Below, piece after piece: positions 11,061-21,157 of a stretch of DNA of 64,000 nt. The DNA lies in assembly GCA_001414345.1 (NCBI GenBank), contig LLCB01000319.1, positions 1 through 64,000 on the forward strand, written 5' to 3'. Position 1 is the first letter of the stretch; each line of letters begins with the position of its first letter. Below the pieces are notes generated by a model. It made no database searches. It was not told the origin of the DNA and was given only the letters and a program-made list of their open reading frames with translations. Source of the DNA: Hymenoscyphus infarciens. Taxonomy: Eukaryota; Ascomycota; Leotiomycetes; Helotiales; Helotiaceae. The position numbers and the translations under genes were made by a program.

Positions 11061-11486
11061 CTAACGCTCGAGTCGCAATTGCAAGTTTTCGGCAGCACAA
11101 AAGCGGCATCGGCCACTTACGTTGACGGCTTTCCCGTCTTCATGATGAGAACCCGTGCCGCTTGCCGAACTAAGGCTCGGCCTCTCAGCTTCAGGTCTAG
11201 ATGAGTTCACTACTCCCGTCGCGCCAATCGAAAAAGAAAGGTACGAACCGCTGTCCACGCCCAGAGTATAAACCTCCCCCCCCCCATCCAAAGTCTTCGC
11301 CAGCACTAGACTAGCTTTCAGATAGGCTATTGGTTTTCCAGCGCAACCTCTAGGTCCCAACGAGAACGGGTTAAAAGCTTCATGCATGATTCTCTTGGTG
11401 TCTGGCAAAATGCTGAAGGAGTTGGGAGTTGTAAGTAATGGTTCTGGATTTTTGGCTGTATTTTTGGAGAGATGGCTGAGACTCAT
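11061..11486 (-). pseudogene. Cytochrome P450 relic with heme-binding motif
   Basis: A minus-strand frame contains FNPFSLGPRGCAGKPIAYL followed by KASLVLAKTL. This is the Cys-ligand loop and following helix of fungal P450s of the benzoate-4-monooxygenase/trichothecene-hydroxylase type. Upstream, the PERF region and ExxR helix are missing. Downstream, the usual C-terminal beta strands are replaced by GEVYTLGVDSGSYLSF-like remnants and then unrelated sequence. A run of C (11277-11285) lies just after the conserved helix. With roughly 60 recognisable residues out of about 500, this is a truncated gene fragment. Confidence 0.7.
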
Positions 11487-11580
11487 TACTTGGGTAACAT
11501 GTGACGCATTAGATCTGAGCCAAAACTAACCACAAGCTAGTAAGGCAAGTAATAGCACCAACAGTGGGTGTAGGAATTCC

Positions 11581-12950
11581 GTACGCACGGGTCAGCCTTA
11601 CTAAAAGTATTAAATCGATTTATTTACTAATATATCTCTACTATTACTACTTATTACCTCTAATAGGCTTTCTACTAAACCTTTATAACTCTACACATCT
11701 TCTAGATATATTAGTAATATAGTAGCGTATCTCTTCTATAGTAATCTTATTCTATTCCTCTTATAAAGCCTTCTTAATATCTTTATCTAAATTAAAGTAT
11801 TTATATCTTAATCTTTACTTTATTATAGCCTAAATATCTTCTATAAGATTATAATCTAGGCTCTATAGAGAGTAGTATAGGTTTTAGATATTATAAGCCT
11901 TCTTATACTCTTATATAAGCCCTCTTTTCTATATATTATAAGATAGGTCTCTATCTTCTTATAAAAGCTATAGTTTATTATTAATTTCTCTTATACTTTT
12001 AATTACTTATACGTAGATAGGTAGTAGCTAGTCTATATAGTACTTTTAGGTTATTACGTTACTTCTAACTTTAATATCTCGTTTATAAGACTTCCTAGCT
12101 TCCTATTCTTAAAGATAATAATAATACTCCTTATTAGTTTTGTTTTTTAGACGTCTATAAGGCTTAGAAGGATATTTTAAATACTCGACTTTATTCTTCT
12201 TATTATTATAAAACTCTAACTTCTTAGCTTTCTCTTACTAGCTTATCTAACCTATAGTATAGAACCGACACTCTAAGAGTAGTAGTCTTTCTTCTATATT
12301 CTCTAGTATATTATATATTCCTTACTCTTTTATTATTCTCTCTTATACTTTTAAAGTTAGATTAATATAAAATTTATCTATATAGACTATATAGTTAAAG
12401 AAACTAAAGAGTACTTTATAAATATAAGCTAACTTATATTTCTCTTATTTAGTATAATTCTTAGATAAGATAACCTTCTTTATATAAGCTACTAAGTACT
12501 ATTTACTACTCTTAGTATACCTCTTTATTATTATCTATAATTATTACTTTTAAACTAGTAAATTATAGAAGGCGATCTATTCTTCTTAAGAGTGTTTATA
12601 AACCGGATTTCGTAATAGCGAGTAAAGTATCTTATATATATCTTTAGTAACTTAGGAGTTATAACTAAGTATTACTAACTTTAGCTAAGTATAATACTTT
12701 ATCTAAGAACCTAAAGAAAGGTACTAGTCTCTCTATTTCTAGCTATAAGACTCTAAGATATTATTCTTTATAGAAATCTAATATAGAGGTATATAGCTAT
12801 AGTTATAGCTTAGAGTGTTAAAGAATTTAGCTTTCTTTTAGTTCAAGTTCAAGACTTCTTTGCCTTATAAAGATTAAGAGGTAGGTGACTGAAAAGAGTT
12901 AGTACGTATAGGTTATCCTATTTTAAGAGTTTAATATATTTATTTACTAA
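11581..12950 (-). mobile_element. RIP-killed Tc1/mariner (IS630-type) DNA transposon
   Basis: An AT-rich element bounded by direct, not inverted, about 49-bp repeats at 11581-11630 and 12902-12950 (GTACGYAYRGGT... ending ATTTATTTACTAAT). The minus-strand translation contains many TAA/TAG. If these are read as Gln or Trp, transposase-like stretches appear: LLQEDRDPSY (the DNxxPSHG-like catalytic region of the DDE fold), and near the C-terminus KITIEEIRYYI followed by SRRCVEL and KPIRGNK. The pattern of stops is what C-to-T changes at CA dinucleotides produce. The element cannot encode a functional protein. Confidence 0.7.
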
Positions 12951-13978
12951 TTTAAGAGACTTACAAACTCGATCCAACGAAACGATGGTTGTCTTACTCC
13001 AGAGAGTAAGCTACATTTTTATTTGACTGTTCAATCTCAACAGACTTCATGAGAGGAAACGAGCTTATAAACCAACCAAGTGTTGTCTTGTTTGCCCCTC
13101 CTAGCCAATGAGGTTAATATCAACATGCAGCCAAGCATACTCGGTGTGTATTGCAACATCATGCAATATCCCATAGTGCATTTTGGTTGAACTACGTAAT
13201 TCCATATACCGGGTGTTGGTAGCAACACTTCAATTTGACGCAAATGATTCAAATCAACCTTGTGTTTCGGTTGGCCCCGGGCATCGCATTGAAAGTATTC
13301 TTCCTAGGAAGCTATCTCCATTTTCTTTACTTGAGCTTTCCTTTAAATTTAGTCTCTTGAAACGCTCTTAAGCCGTTGTTTTATGAGGAAACTAAGTGAC
13401 AGCCAACCAACCACAAATATTAAGCGAGATCCCAGAACTAGGGGCTTAGAGAGATTTAACGCAACCGCAACTTTGCTTGCCTCTGCCAGCGTATGCATGG
13501 TATTATCATAGACCAAGGGTTATTACTGGAGATGGTGTGTAATGGGAATCAGTGTGATTAACCAGTGTTGAAAGAAGGAGGGGGGGGGAGTTTTCATTTT
13601 TGACAAATGAGTAAACTTCAGAGCCATCACTTCTATCGCCCAGGGGACCATTCCACACTTCCCAGCAATTGAAATCGCGATTGAGAAGCAAAAGACAGAA
13701 TGAAAACACTGAAAGCATCAAAGACACAAAGTTTAGGTAGCAAAAGATCTTGTCATTTCACTCCTGAACCAAAAAAGGGGTTCTTCTCTCCTCCACCTCC
13801 AAAAATACATCTAAACAAGAAAAAAAAGGTATAATATATACATCCATCAAATTGTCTTCCACCAAAATCCAAGGGGATTGATAAGCTTTTTGTATTTACA
13901 AGAAAAAATTCGTCTATAATGAAACCAGGTCATTCAGACATTCATCACTCCCTCGTTCACTCGCTCGCTCGAAGGAAT
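12951..13978. other. Intergenic and 3' flank of the AA9 gene
   Basis: No frame above about 75 codons and no recognised domain. The right part, up to the stop of the AA9 gene at 13979, probably includes its 3' untranslated region. A G-run lies at about 13580-13588. Confidence 0.5.
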
Positions 13979-14996
13979 TTAGCAAGCATCATCCTCATCA
14001 ACTGGGGCACTGGTAGCAACAGCAGCAGCACTTGAAGCACGAACTGAAGTAGCAAAGGTAGTTTGAGCAGCGGCCTTTGAAGTGGCAATGGCGCTTGTAG
14101 AAGCACCATTGCTGGCAGCCTTGGTAGAAACAGCGACGGCGGAGCTTGAGACCTTTGGGGAGGAAACTGGGGTGGTTGATCCAGAAGATCCACCAGAGTA
14201 AAGTGCTGGACCTGGGATGGTGTAGTCCAAACCAGCAGTGTAGATGCTGACCAAGATTCCTGGGTCGGTAGGAGTGTAGAGAGCAGTTCCGAGAGTTCCT
14301 GCTGGAGCATCGGTTCCAGAACCGGTAACCTCGAGATTGATGCATTGAGGGTAAGCTTGAGCTCCGTCTGCGGAACCGGCACTGTGGAGAGCGATGATTT
14401 CGTGGCGGAGAACGTAGTTTCCTGGTGCGATGGTAGATGGGACGGTGATGGCCCAGGTGAGGTTGTTGGCCATGAGTTCATCGGAAGCCCATTTGCCAGG
14501 GGCGGCAGAGTTGTCCACTATTCCCTTCTCGGCGATCTTGAAGAATTCGAGGGTGGTCTTGTCAACGGTTGTGCAGTCTCCGTTGCAGTTTGCCATGTAA
14601 TCAATGACAGGGCCATGGTGGGACTCTGGCCATGTGTTCCAGTGCATCTGGACAGTTCCTCCGGCCGAGACGGTGGCGGTTGCTTTTCCATTGGTGGCAT
14701 CTCTGTGGCAGATGATATCTCCAGTAGAGAAGGCGGAAGGTGCGACGAATCCAAGGTCAGTGGCGGATTCAGTCCATCCGATGACTGCTGGTGGGGAGGC
14801 GGCGTATGGGTAAGAGTTAACGAGGTAACCTCCGAATCTATGTGGTATTAGTAAGAGTTCAAATTCATTGTTGAACGAGTGAAACTGACGTGGTGCCATC
14901 AACGTTAATGCTGTCAACGAAACCGTGAGCAGAAACTTGAGCAACTGATGCAACAAATGCCAAAATGGCGCTAACTTTCATGTTGTTGAGAGACAT
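13979..14996 (-). CDS. AA9 lytic polysaccharide monooxygenase (formerly GH61)
   Basis: Secreted copper enzyme that oxidatively cleaves cellulose or related glucans. Two exons (14996-14890 and 14837-13979) with a 52-bp intron give 321 aa. The start at 14996 gives a leader ending VAQVSA, with cleavage before HGF. That His (residue 24) would be His-1 of the copper histidine brace; a second Met at residue 6 gives the same mature end. The second brace His lies in [12 protein letters not shown] (residue about 109), and the axial Tyr in [11 protein letters not shown]. Cys pairs around CHRD and QCINL fit the AA9 disulfides. After the catalytic domain (about residue 245) a Ser/Ala/Thr-rich tail of about 75 residues ends in DEDDAC; no CBM1 and no clear GPI signal are seen. 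TATATA sequence near 15204-15211 may be its TATA element. Confidence 0.93.
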
Positions 14997-16159
14997 TTTG
15001 ATAAAGTGATTTGGGTCTGAAGAGACTTGTGAGTGTGAATGCTAAAAAGTGGTTGAAAACGGATTATGCTTCTAGCACAAGTATAGAATTGTAGATGTCA
15101 CTAGGACTTGAAAAAAGAATGTGATGGTAAAAGAGTGAAAGTAGCAGACAAATCTGAAGATGGTGGTGAAGAAGAAAGCCCCTCATCCCGCGGGGGATCC
15201 TCATATATAAACTCCTCCAAAATAAAGGTATTCCGCGGGAGCATACCCACGAAATCTCCATGCGTAGTGGGGAAACCCAAAATCCAACATCCCAAAAAAG
15301 CGGAATGTTTAATTTACACCCCGTTTCAATACGCCGCCTGGGCGTCTGGTACAGATGAACCGTCCAAATTCCATCGCCCGTCTGCTCATTCCAAGACATG
15401 GCGATGGTAAGTGGTATGCATATAAAGTGTTTTTTCCACAGCGCTTGTCCCAGTGGATCACCAAGCTCTCTTTTCCTTCGTGGAAACTGGATCGCCCCCT
15501 ATTTTGTGCGTTTAATATGAAACTGCCGAACCCCGTGGACTTCGCGAGATTGAACGCAGAGCCGTCTAGACACTTCGAAACGGACATTCTTCATTGGTTA
15601 CTTCGTCAAGATCGCCTCAAAGTTTGGGCAACGACCAAATGACCCAAACGTTGAAAATGCAACGAACCGTTGGTCAAGAAAGAAACATTTCCAAACATTT
15701 CCTCCCTCCTTATAGAGGCTGAGCGTAGACCCAATAGCGTAGCGTAGGCACGCACATAACCCTTACAGAAATCCTTCCCCCAATTTCTCCACCTATGAAA
15801 TGGCACCCAACCTCTGTCATCACGACAGCCAAGTCAGTGTTCCCAATAAAAAGATTGACTCACACTCGTAATCTCGTTTCCTGTGCGTTGGTCCCAGCCT
15901 CCGCGTCGGAGAATAAAAATAAAAGTTGTCTCGTTTCAGAAACATCAACAACAGCATCAATCACGTGGAGAACCAGCCTCAAACCAGTTGATGAGAGATG
16001 AACGACAAAAGATGTTTACCCCTCTTTTTACGCAGCCGCATTTCTTGGTGGGGGTGTTTGACAATGATGTTGAACGTTTATGTGAAGTTCATGCGGCTCC
16101 AACTCAGATTCGCTGCCGGAAAGTATGAAAAATAAACAATGCTCCGTAAATTTATGCGT
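14997..16159. other. Upstream region of AA9 gene, no gene seen
   Basis: Contains the presumed promoter of the AA9 gene (TATATAA-like sequence about 200 bp upstream of the start). Overlapping frames of 60-110 codons on both strands lack domains and overlap each other, so I do not call them. Confidence 0.45.
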
Positions 16160-16251
16160 TTACTTCGTCTCTGGCGAAATAAAACGTTAAACAGGGGGTT
16201 CACTTTACAGACTTTTCAGGGGTTTTTTGGTGGCATAACACATCGGAAATG
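16160..16251 (-). repeat. Dispersed short repeat D, copy 1
   Basis: About 90 bp whose reverse complement closely matches 57871-57962: both run from CATTTCCGATGT through ACCCCCTGAAAAGT and CCTGTTTAACGTT to GACGAAGTA. A more diverged relative of the right-hand half occurs at about 16690-16747. No coding capacity and no obvious long terminal inverted repeats. Confidence 0.75.
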
Positions 16252-16900
16252 TGACAACTGCTCCCCCCCCAACCTTTGCGGCTCCCGTAAACCTTCATAA
16301 AAGAATGAGGCATAAACAACGCCACACCACGTGCAAGTAAACATCCCAAGGCCGAACTACCCGGCGGAATCCCCGATGCGAAAAAACTTTAGATTCCCGA
16401 GTCACGTCTCCCGCCGGTGTCACCGAATGAAACCCTCCTTTAAAGCAAAGCTACTCTATCTAATCTAGGTATCTAAAGATAACTCCATCCCCAAATTCTT
16501 CTCAATGTACCCGTAAATCCAAAAGACAACAATCGAAGAGAAAAAAGTTTTCATTTATTTACATATAGCCAAAAAGCGTTGATCATGTCATACTAGAGAA
16601 CAATTCTTCTTAAAACTACTACGTCCTAGGCGAAACAAATGTTCTCTAGAGAGGCAATTGACACCTTTCCGTAGCTTTATACTACCAACAAAAACCTCTG
16701 AAAAGTGACCCCCATGGAATAACTTTTACTTCGCCTAGGACGAAGTAGACACTATTAAGCTTCAAAACCAAACTCTTAGGAAAATAAGCTTAATCCTTCA
16801 TCCCCTACTCTCTCTTCCCCCCCCTCCCCAAATAAATGTTATTTCTGACAGCTGGGAAGCTTAAAATCGTGCGGGTGTTGCACTAAAAAAAGTTTTTAAG
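16252..16900. other. Intergenic, with diverged repeat D relative at about 16621-16747
   Basis: No gene. Between 16621 and 16747, ACGTCCTAGGCGAA and its complement TTCGCCTAGGACG form an inverted pair about 100 bp apart. The inner part shares CTCTGAAAAGTGACCCCC with repeat D. Confidence 0.5.
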
Positions 16901-18589
16901 TTTATTTAAAGAGAAGTAGCTATGTAGCTAGCATCCTCTTCTCACTATTCAAAAGATAAGTACAGCATACCAGTAATCACAAAACTCTAGTTCTACAAGG
17001 CAAAAGCTTCCTTTACTCTACGTACACCACGCACTCCAACGTACGTATATCAAGGCCTAGTCTCGCCGCTGACAAAAATAATCTAGCGATCCTGCCAACC
17101 TAACCTCTAACTCAATAACAACAAACCGCAAAAACAATAACAAAAAAATACAACTAGATACTTAATACATTGATTTAATTTAGCCCTGAGATTTGAATTT
17201 AGAGAGAGGGGGGTTTTTTTAGCTTTTTTTTACGTCTAGCAATAGTAAGTTATAAGTTAAGCTTCTCTTTTAACGAGATTTCATAAACTATATATTTTAG
17301 AACTTTTTTTAGTTCTTAGATACTCTTTCTCTCTTTACTTAAAAATAATATATATTATTATATTCTTAAGAATAGCTAATAAGAGCTCTATACTCTCTTT
17401 CTTACTTAATAAACTTTTTAAAAAGAAAATAGATACTTTTATATATATCTAAATTTTATAAACTCTTAGTAGAGACTACTTAACTTTATAGAGATATAAA
17501 AAAAAACTTCTTATATAAAAACAGTTTTCTAAGAATTAAGTTTATTTTTATTATACTTACTAAAAGATAGTAATAAATAGAGAGAATATATAAGAAGATA
17601 TAGTAGTTCTTTCTAACTAGATCTTATAATCTAAAAAGTACTTTAGTTTTCTATTTTATAAAATAAATAGAGAAATAACTTATTTTTCTAAAACTATATA
17701 GTTTATATAATATTTTTAAAAGAGTAGCTTAACTTATAACTTAATATATAAATATTACTAAGCTTTATAAAATAAAGTTTCTCTTTAGTTCACTATATAA
17801 CTTATATATAGACGTAATTAGAAGTCTAGTTTAAAACTACTTCTATTTAAGTTAGAATTATACTAAAATCTAAGTAGTTTTAAACTACGATATTACTAAT
17901 ATAGTTTAGAAATACTAAGATAGAAGTAATAGAAGTAAGACTTAGCTTATATTTCTTAAAACCTATACTAAAAGTATTATTTTTAGATAGAACTTTTTAT
18001 ATATAAGATAATTAATAAATTATTATTAAACGTTATCTTTCTCTATTTTAATAAAGTATAAAGACTAGAATAATAATTTAATTCTTTAGACGCGCCGCGT
18101 ACTTAAGAGGTCTTCTTTTTAAAGACTTTTTTAGTAGCTTTTAAAACTCTTTTAGTAGACTTTTTCGTACTAGGAGTAGTATTAGCTTTACGCTATTCTA
18201 GAGAAGGTCTATTAATTAAAAAGAAGAATAAAAGAGTATAAAAGTAGTAGTAGAAGTAGTAGAAGTAGTAGAAGTAGATAGAGGAAACTTAGTTATATTA
18301 TAGATAAGCTAACTTATACTAAAATAATATTTTTTTTTTAGTAGAGCTTTTTAAATATAAGATTATAAGTAAATTATTATTAAATTTCTATATTATTATA
18401 TACTTTAGTAGAGTTTAAAGAATAAGATAATAATTTAAATATTTCACTATAAGTATATAAAAAGAAGCGAGCTAGAGTCTTAGGAGAGCTAGGTTATAAC
18501 GTTATAACTAGCTCTTCTAATAGCTATATAACTCGTCTAACGTCGGTATAACCACGTCGCCTTTTAAGCTTTATTAGCGCGGAGGTATT

Positions 18590-19145
18590 TATAACAGTAT
18601 ACTATTATCCTAGACAGCTAGAAGTACCTGCTATATATAAGGTTTCGGCAGTTATTATCTTATATTATCTGTTTTAGGAAGATTACGTAGGTTCGGGCTT
18701 TTATATTAGCCGACGTATAACGTTAATCGGTTTCAGACTCTTTTATATAGTCCGAACCTCTTATATATAGCAGCCTACTCTCCTAGAGTTAGAAAAGGCT
18801 AGTTTAGCCTTTTTATATAATAGTACGAAATATATATAACTATAGAAGAGGTATATAAGAGTGTGTTTAGCAGAATGACGTATATAAATACTAGGCTCTA
18901 ATACAGAAGAAAAGGCTAAACTAGCCTTTTCTAACTCTAGGAGAGTAGACTACTATATATAAGAGATTCGGACTATATAAAAGAGTCTAAAACCGACTAA
19001 CGTTATACGTCGGCTAATATAAAAGCCTGAACCTACGTAACCTTCCTAAAATAGATAATATAAGATAATAACTACTAAAACCTTATATATAGCAGGTACT
19101 CCTAGCTATCTAGAATAATAGTATACTATTATAGTATTATATATA
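18590..19145. repeat. Long imperfect palindrome with LTR-like content
   Basis: The left arm (18590-18815) is repeated as reverse complement at 18908-19145, around a centre of about 90 bp. Arm sequence such as TATAAGGTTTC..GTTATTATCTTATATTATCT, GGAAG.TTACGTA and GGGCTTTTATATTAGCCGACGTAT closely resembles the LTRs at 37227-37517 and 39543-39834. It is probably two inverted LTR-derived copies. Confidence 0.7.
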
Positions 19146-19156
19146 AAACCGGCCTT

Positions 19157-19640
19157 TAATAGTATTAAAAGAAACGTAACTAAAAAGACTAAAAACCTGT
19201 TATACGTACTTTTAGTATATAATAAACTCAAAACCACCTACTTTTAGTCTATAATAGACTAAAAGTCCTCTTTAATATAATCTATTTAATTACTTATTAA
19301 TTTACTTATATCTCTTTAGTCTATTATAGACTAAAGACTATCTACTTTTAGTCTATAATAGACTAAAAACCATCTAATTTTAGTAAAGAATAGACTAAAA
19401 GTCTTCTTTAACTTAATGTTTTTAGATACTTAATTAATTACTTATATACTTCTAGTTTATTAATTATTTAAAATATAATTCTTTTATTCTATTATATATT
19501 AAATATCTCTAGAACTTATCTCTTTTAAGCCTTCTACTCTATTATCTACTAAAAGTATATATAGAAATATATATTTAATTAAATAATATAGAATACCTTT
19601 TAGTCCTCTTAGTCACGTTTCTATAAATGTCGTTAAAGGC
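19157..19640. mobile_element. Inverted-repeat element of about 480 bp with internal palindromes
   Basis: Ends at about 19160-19207 and 19588-19640 are reverse complements over about 48 bp (CGGCCTTTAA...GAAACGT.ACTAA..GACTAAAA). Inside are four copies of a self-complementary unit near TTTTAGTCTATAATAGACTA followed by AAA, at about 19242-19264, 19314-19335, 19346-19368 and 19376-19401. No coding capacity. Confidence 0.6.
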
Positions 19641-19822
19641 CGATTATACACGTGACCCCCTGCGCGCTGACAAAGCTTAAAAGGCGACGTGGTTATACCG
19701 ACGTTAGACGAGTTATATAGCTCTTAGAAGGGCTAGTTATAACGTTATAACCTAGCTCTCCTAAGGCTCGGGCTCGGTTAAATCGGTATACTCGTAGTAT
19801 AATATTTAGTCGCGTTAGAGCT

Positions 19823-19893
19823 AGAAATATAAGATTAGAACCGCGTTCTACTAAATCACGTAGAGTATAAGAATAGCTAAAAGAATAGGAAAC
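19823..19893 (+). repeat. Direct repeat, left copy (partner 21097-21157)
   Basis: About 65 bp beginning AGAAATATAAG and including TTAGAACCGCGTTCTACTAA and ATCACGT. It is present again 1.27 kb to the right, where the copy is less AT-shifted. The intervening segment is itself bounded by short inverted ends (about 19903-19935 and 21060-21092). Confidence 0.6.
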
Positions 19894-20382
19894 GCTATTC
19901 TATCTTAACGCTAGTATAGGTACTATACTAGTATATAAAATTAGTGAAATTTCAATATATTCACTCTTACTAGAAAACAATCGCTACTACCTTCCTAAAA
20001 AGGACTAGTCCTATCTAAAAAAGTAGTATAAATAGAGTAAACAAAGCTAGTAATAATAATAAATTAATAAACTATATACAATTAAATAAAGCGCCTAAAA
20101 AGTTAATTTAAAGCTTAAAAAGCTTAAATCCGAGGACTTTTCTTAATTATATACTAATTGCCTAATCGGGCTAGCGCTTTCTCTTTGCGCCGCTCTTATA
20201 GTATACTCTTCTACTACTTTTCGTAAAAGATTATACTAAAGTCTCTAGTAATCTGCTTATTAACTTCCGCCTATATCTCTACCTTTTCTAGTATCTAATT
20301 TAACTACGTTCTATTAACTAGTATACTATAATTTATATTATTAGAAGTAGTAGAATTAAAGATGTTAACTTAAGAGGTTATA

Positions 20383-20485
20383 TCGATATCGAAGTATTAG
20401 TATTAAATCGATATTAAAGTATCGGTATTAGATCGATATAGAAGTATTAGTATTAGATCGATATAGAAGTATTAGTATTAGATCG
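20383..20485. repeat. Tandem repeat of about 25-30 bp, about four units
   Basis: Units of the form GATCGATATAGAAGTATTAG plus TATTA are repeated in tandem; the last two are nearly identical and the first two more diverged. Confidence 0.7.
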
Positions 20486-20940
20486 AGCGCCTATAAATAG
20501 ATATATCTAGCTGTTAATTTATAGGCGATCTGCTATTTACGTTGAATAAGTAAAAGGCTTAAATTTATTTACTTTATTATATAAATCGTACTTAATCTTA
20601 ATAAGAGAGTATAGGAGAGTGTCTCTTCTACTAGAGAGTCTAGAGAGCTAGCTCTCTAGTGAAAAGACAAGTGTCTTATACTATTACTATTAGAATATAT
20701 CTAGAAGTTAAGCGATACTCTAAGAAGGCAAAACTAAGGTTATTCCTACTTTTTAGAGATATTAATATTTTCATCAGTTTTATTAGTTTAACTAGTTAAG
20801 TATATATTTAAGTATTTTATAAGTATTAGGCACTTTTAAGTAATAATTTAAGTTATATCTATAGTTTCTAGAGTATTAGTATTTAGAAATATAATAATAT
20901 ATATATATAATATAAAAGGATTTTAAAACGCTTCTAGCAA

Positions 20941-21068
20941 AGTAAATAGGAGAACGAGGGGGCAAATCACATAGTAGCGCTCTTAGTATACCAGGGGCTA
21001 CTAGAGTAAATAGGAGGATAAGAGAGTAAATCACGTAGTAGCGTGCTTAGCAGGCCAGGGACCTCTGC
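20941..21068. repeat. 64-bp tandem duplication
   Basis: Positions 20941-21004 and 21005-21068 align over their length: both start AGTAAATAGGAG and share AAATCAC.TAGTAGCG.CTTAG and CCAGGG. The differences are mainly G/A and C/T transitions, with more A/T in the left unit. Confidence 0.65.
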
Positions 21069-21096
21069 TAGCGTTGGCTACAGAATAGCGTAACCC

Positions 21097-21157
21097 AGAA
21101 ATATAAGGTTAGAACCGCGTTCTACTAAATCACGTGGGGTGTAAGAATAGCTGAAGG
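21097..21157 (+). repeat. Direct repeat, right copy (partner 19823-19893)
   Basis: Matches the left copy with transitions such as GTGGGGTGTAAG versus GTAGAGTATAAG. It lies at the border where base composition returns to normal. Confidence 0.6.

Larger units (their letters stand above)
18475..19773. mobile_element. Element with about 105-bp terminal inverted repeats (outermost layer)
   Basis: The left arm (about 18475-18582) and right arm (about 19664-19773) are reverse complements over about 105 bp, running from TTAGGAGAGCTAGGTTATAA to CGCCTTTTAAGCTTT. The few mismatches are mostly C/T or G/A. Between the arms lie a giant palindrome (18590-19145) and a smaller inverted-repeat element (19157-19640), so this seems to be an old element carrying later insertions. 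No transposase is recognisable. Confidence 0.7.
16900..21125. repeat. AT-rich RIP-degraded block 2 containing nested elements
   Basis: About 4.2 kb nearly devoid of open frames, very AT-rich, with several identifiable repeats inside (listed separately). A GTAGTAGAA-type microsatellite lies at about 18240-18280. The ancestral coding sequence of the outer parts (16.9-18.4 and 19.9-20.9 kb) could not be recognised. Confidence 0.7.

Noticed and set aside
14345..14851. 168-codon plus-strand frame opposite the AA9 gene
   Set aside because: Shadow of the AA9 coding sequence on the other strand.
18475..19773. CRISPR-like or regularly spaced repeat array
   Set aside because: The repeats are inverted transposon ends and palindromes in a eukaryotic RIP region, without equal spacers or cas genes.
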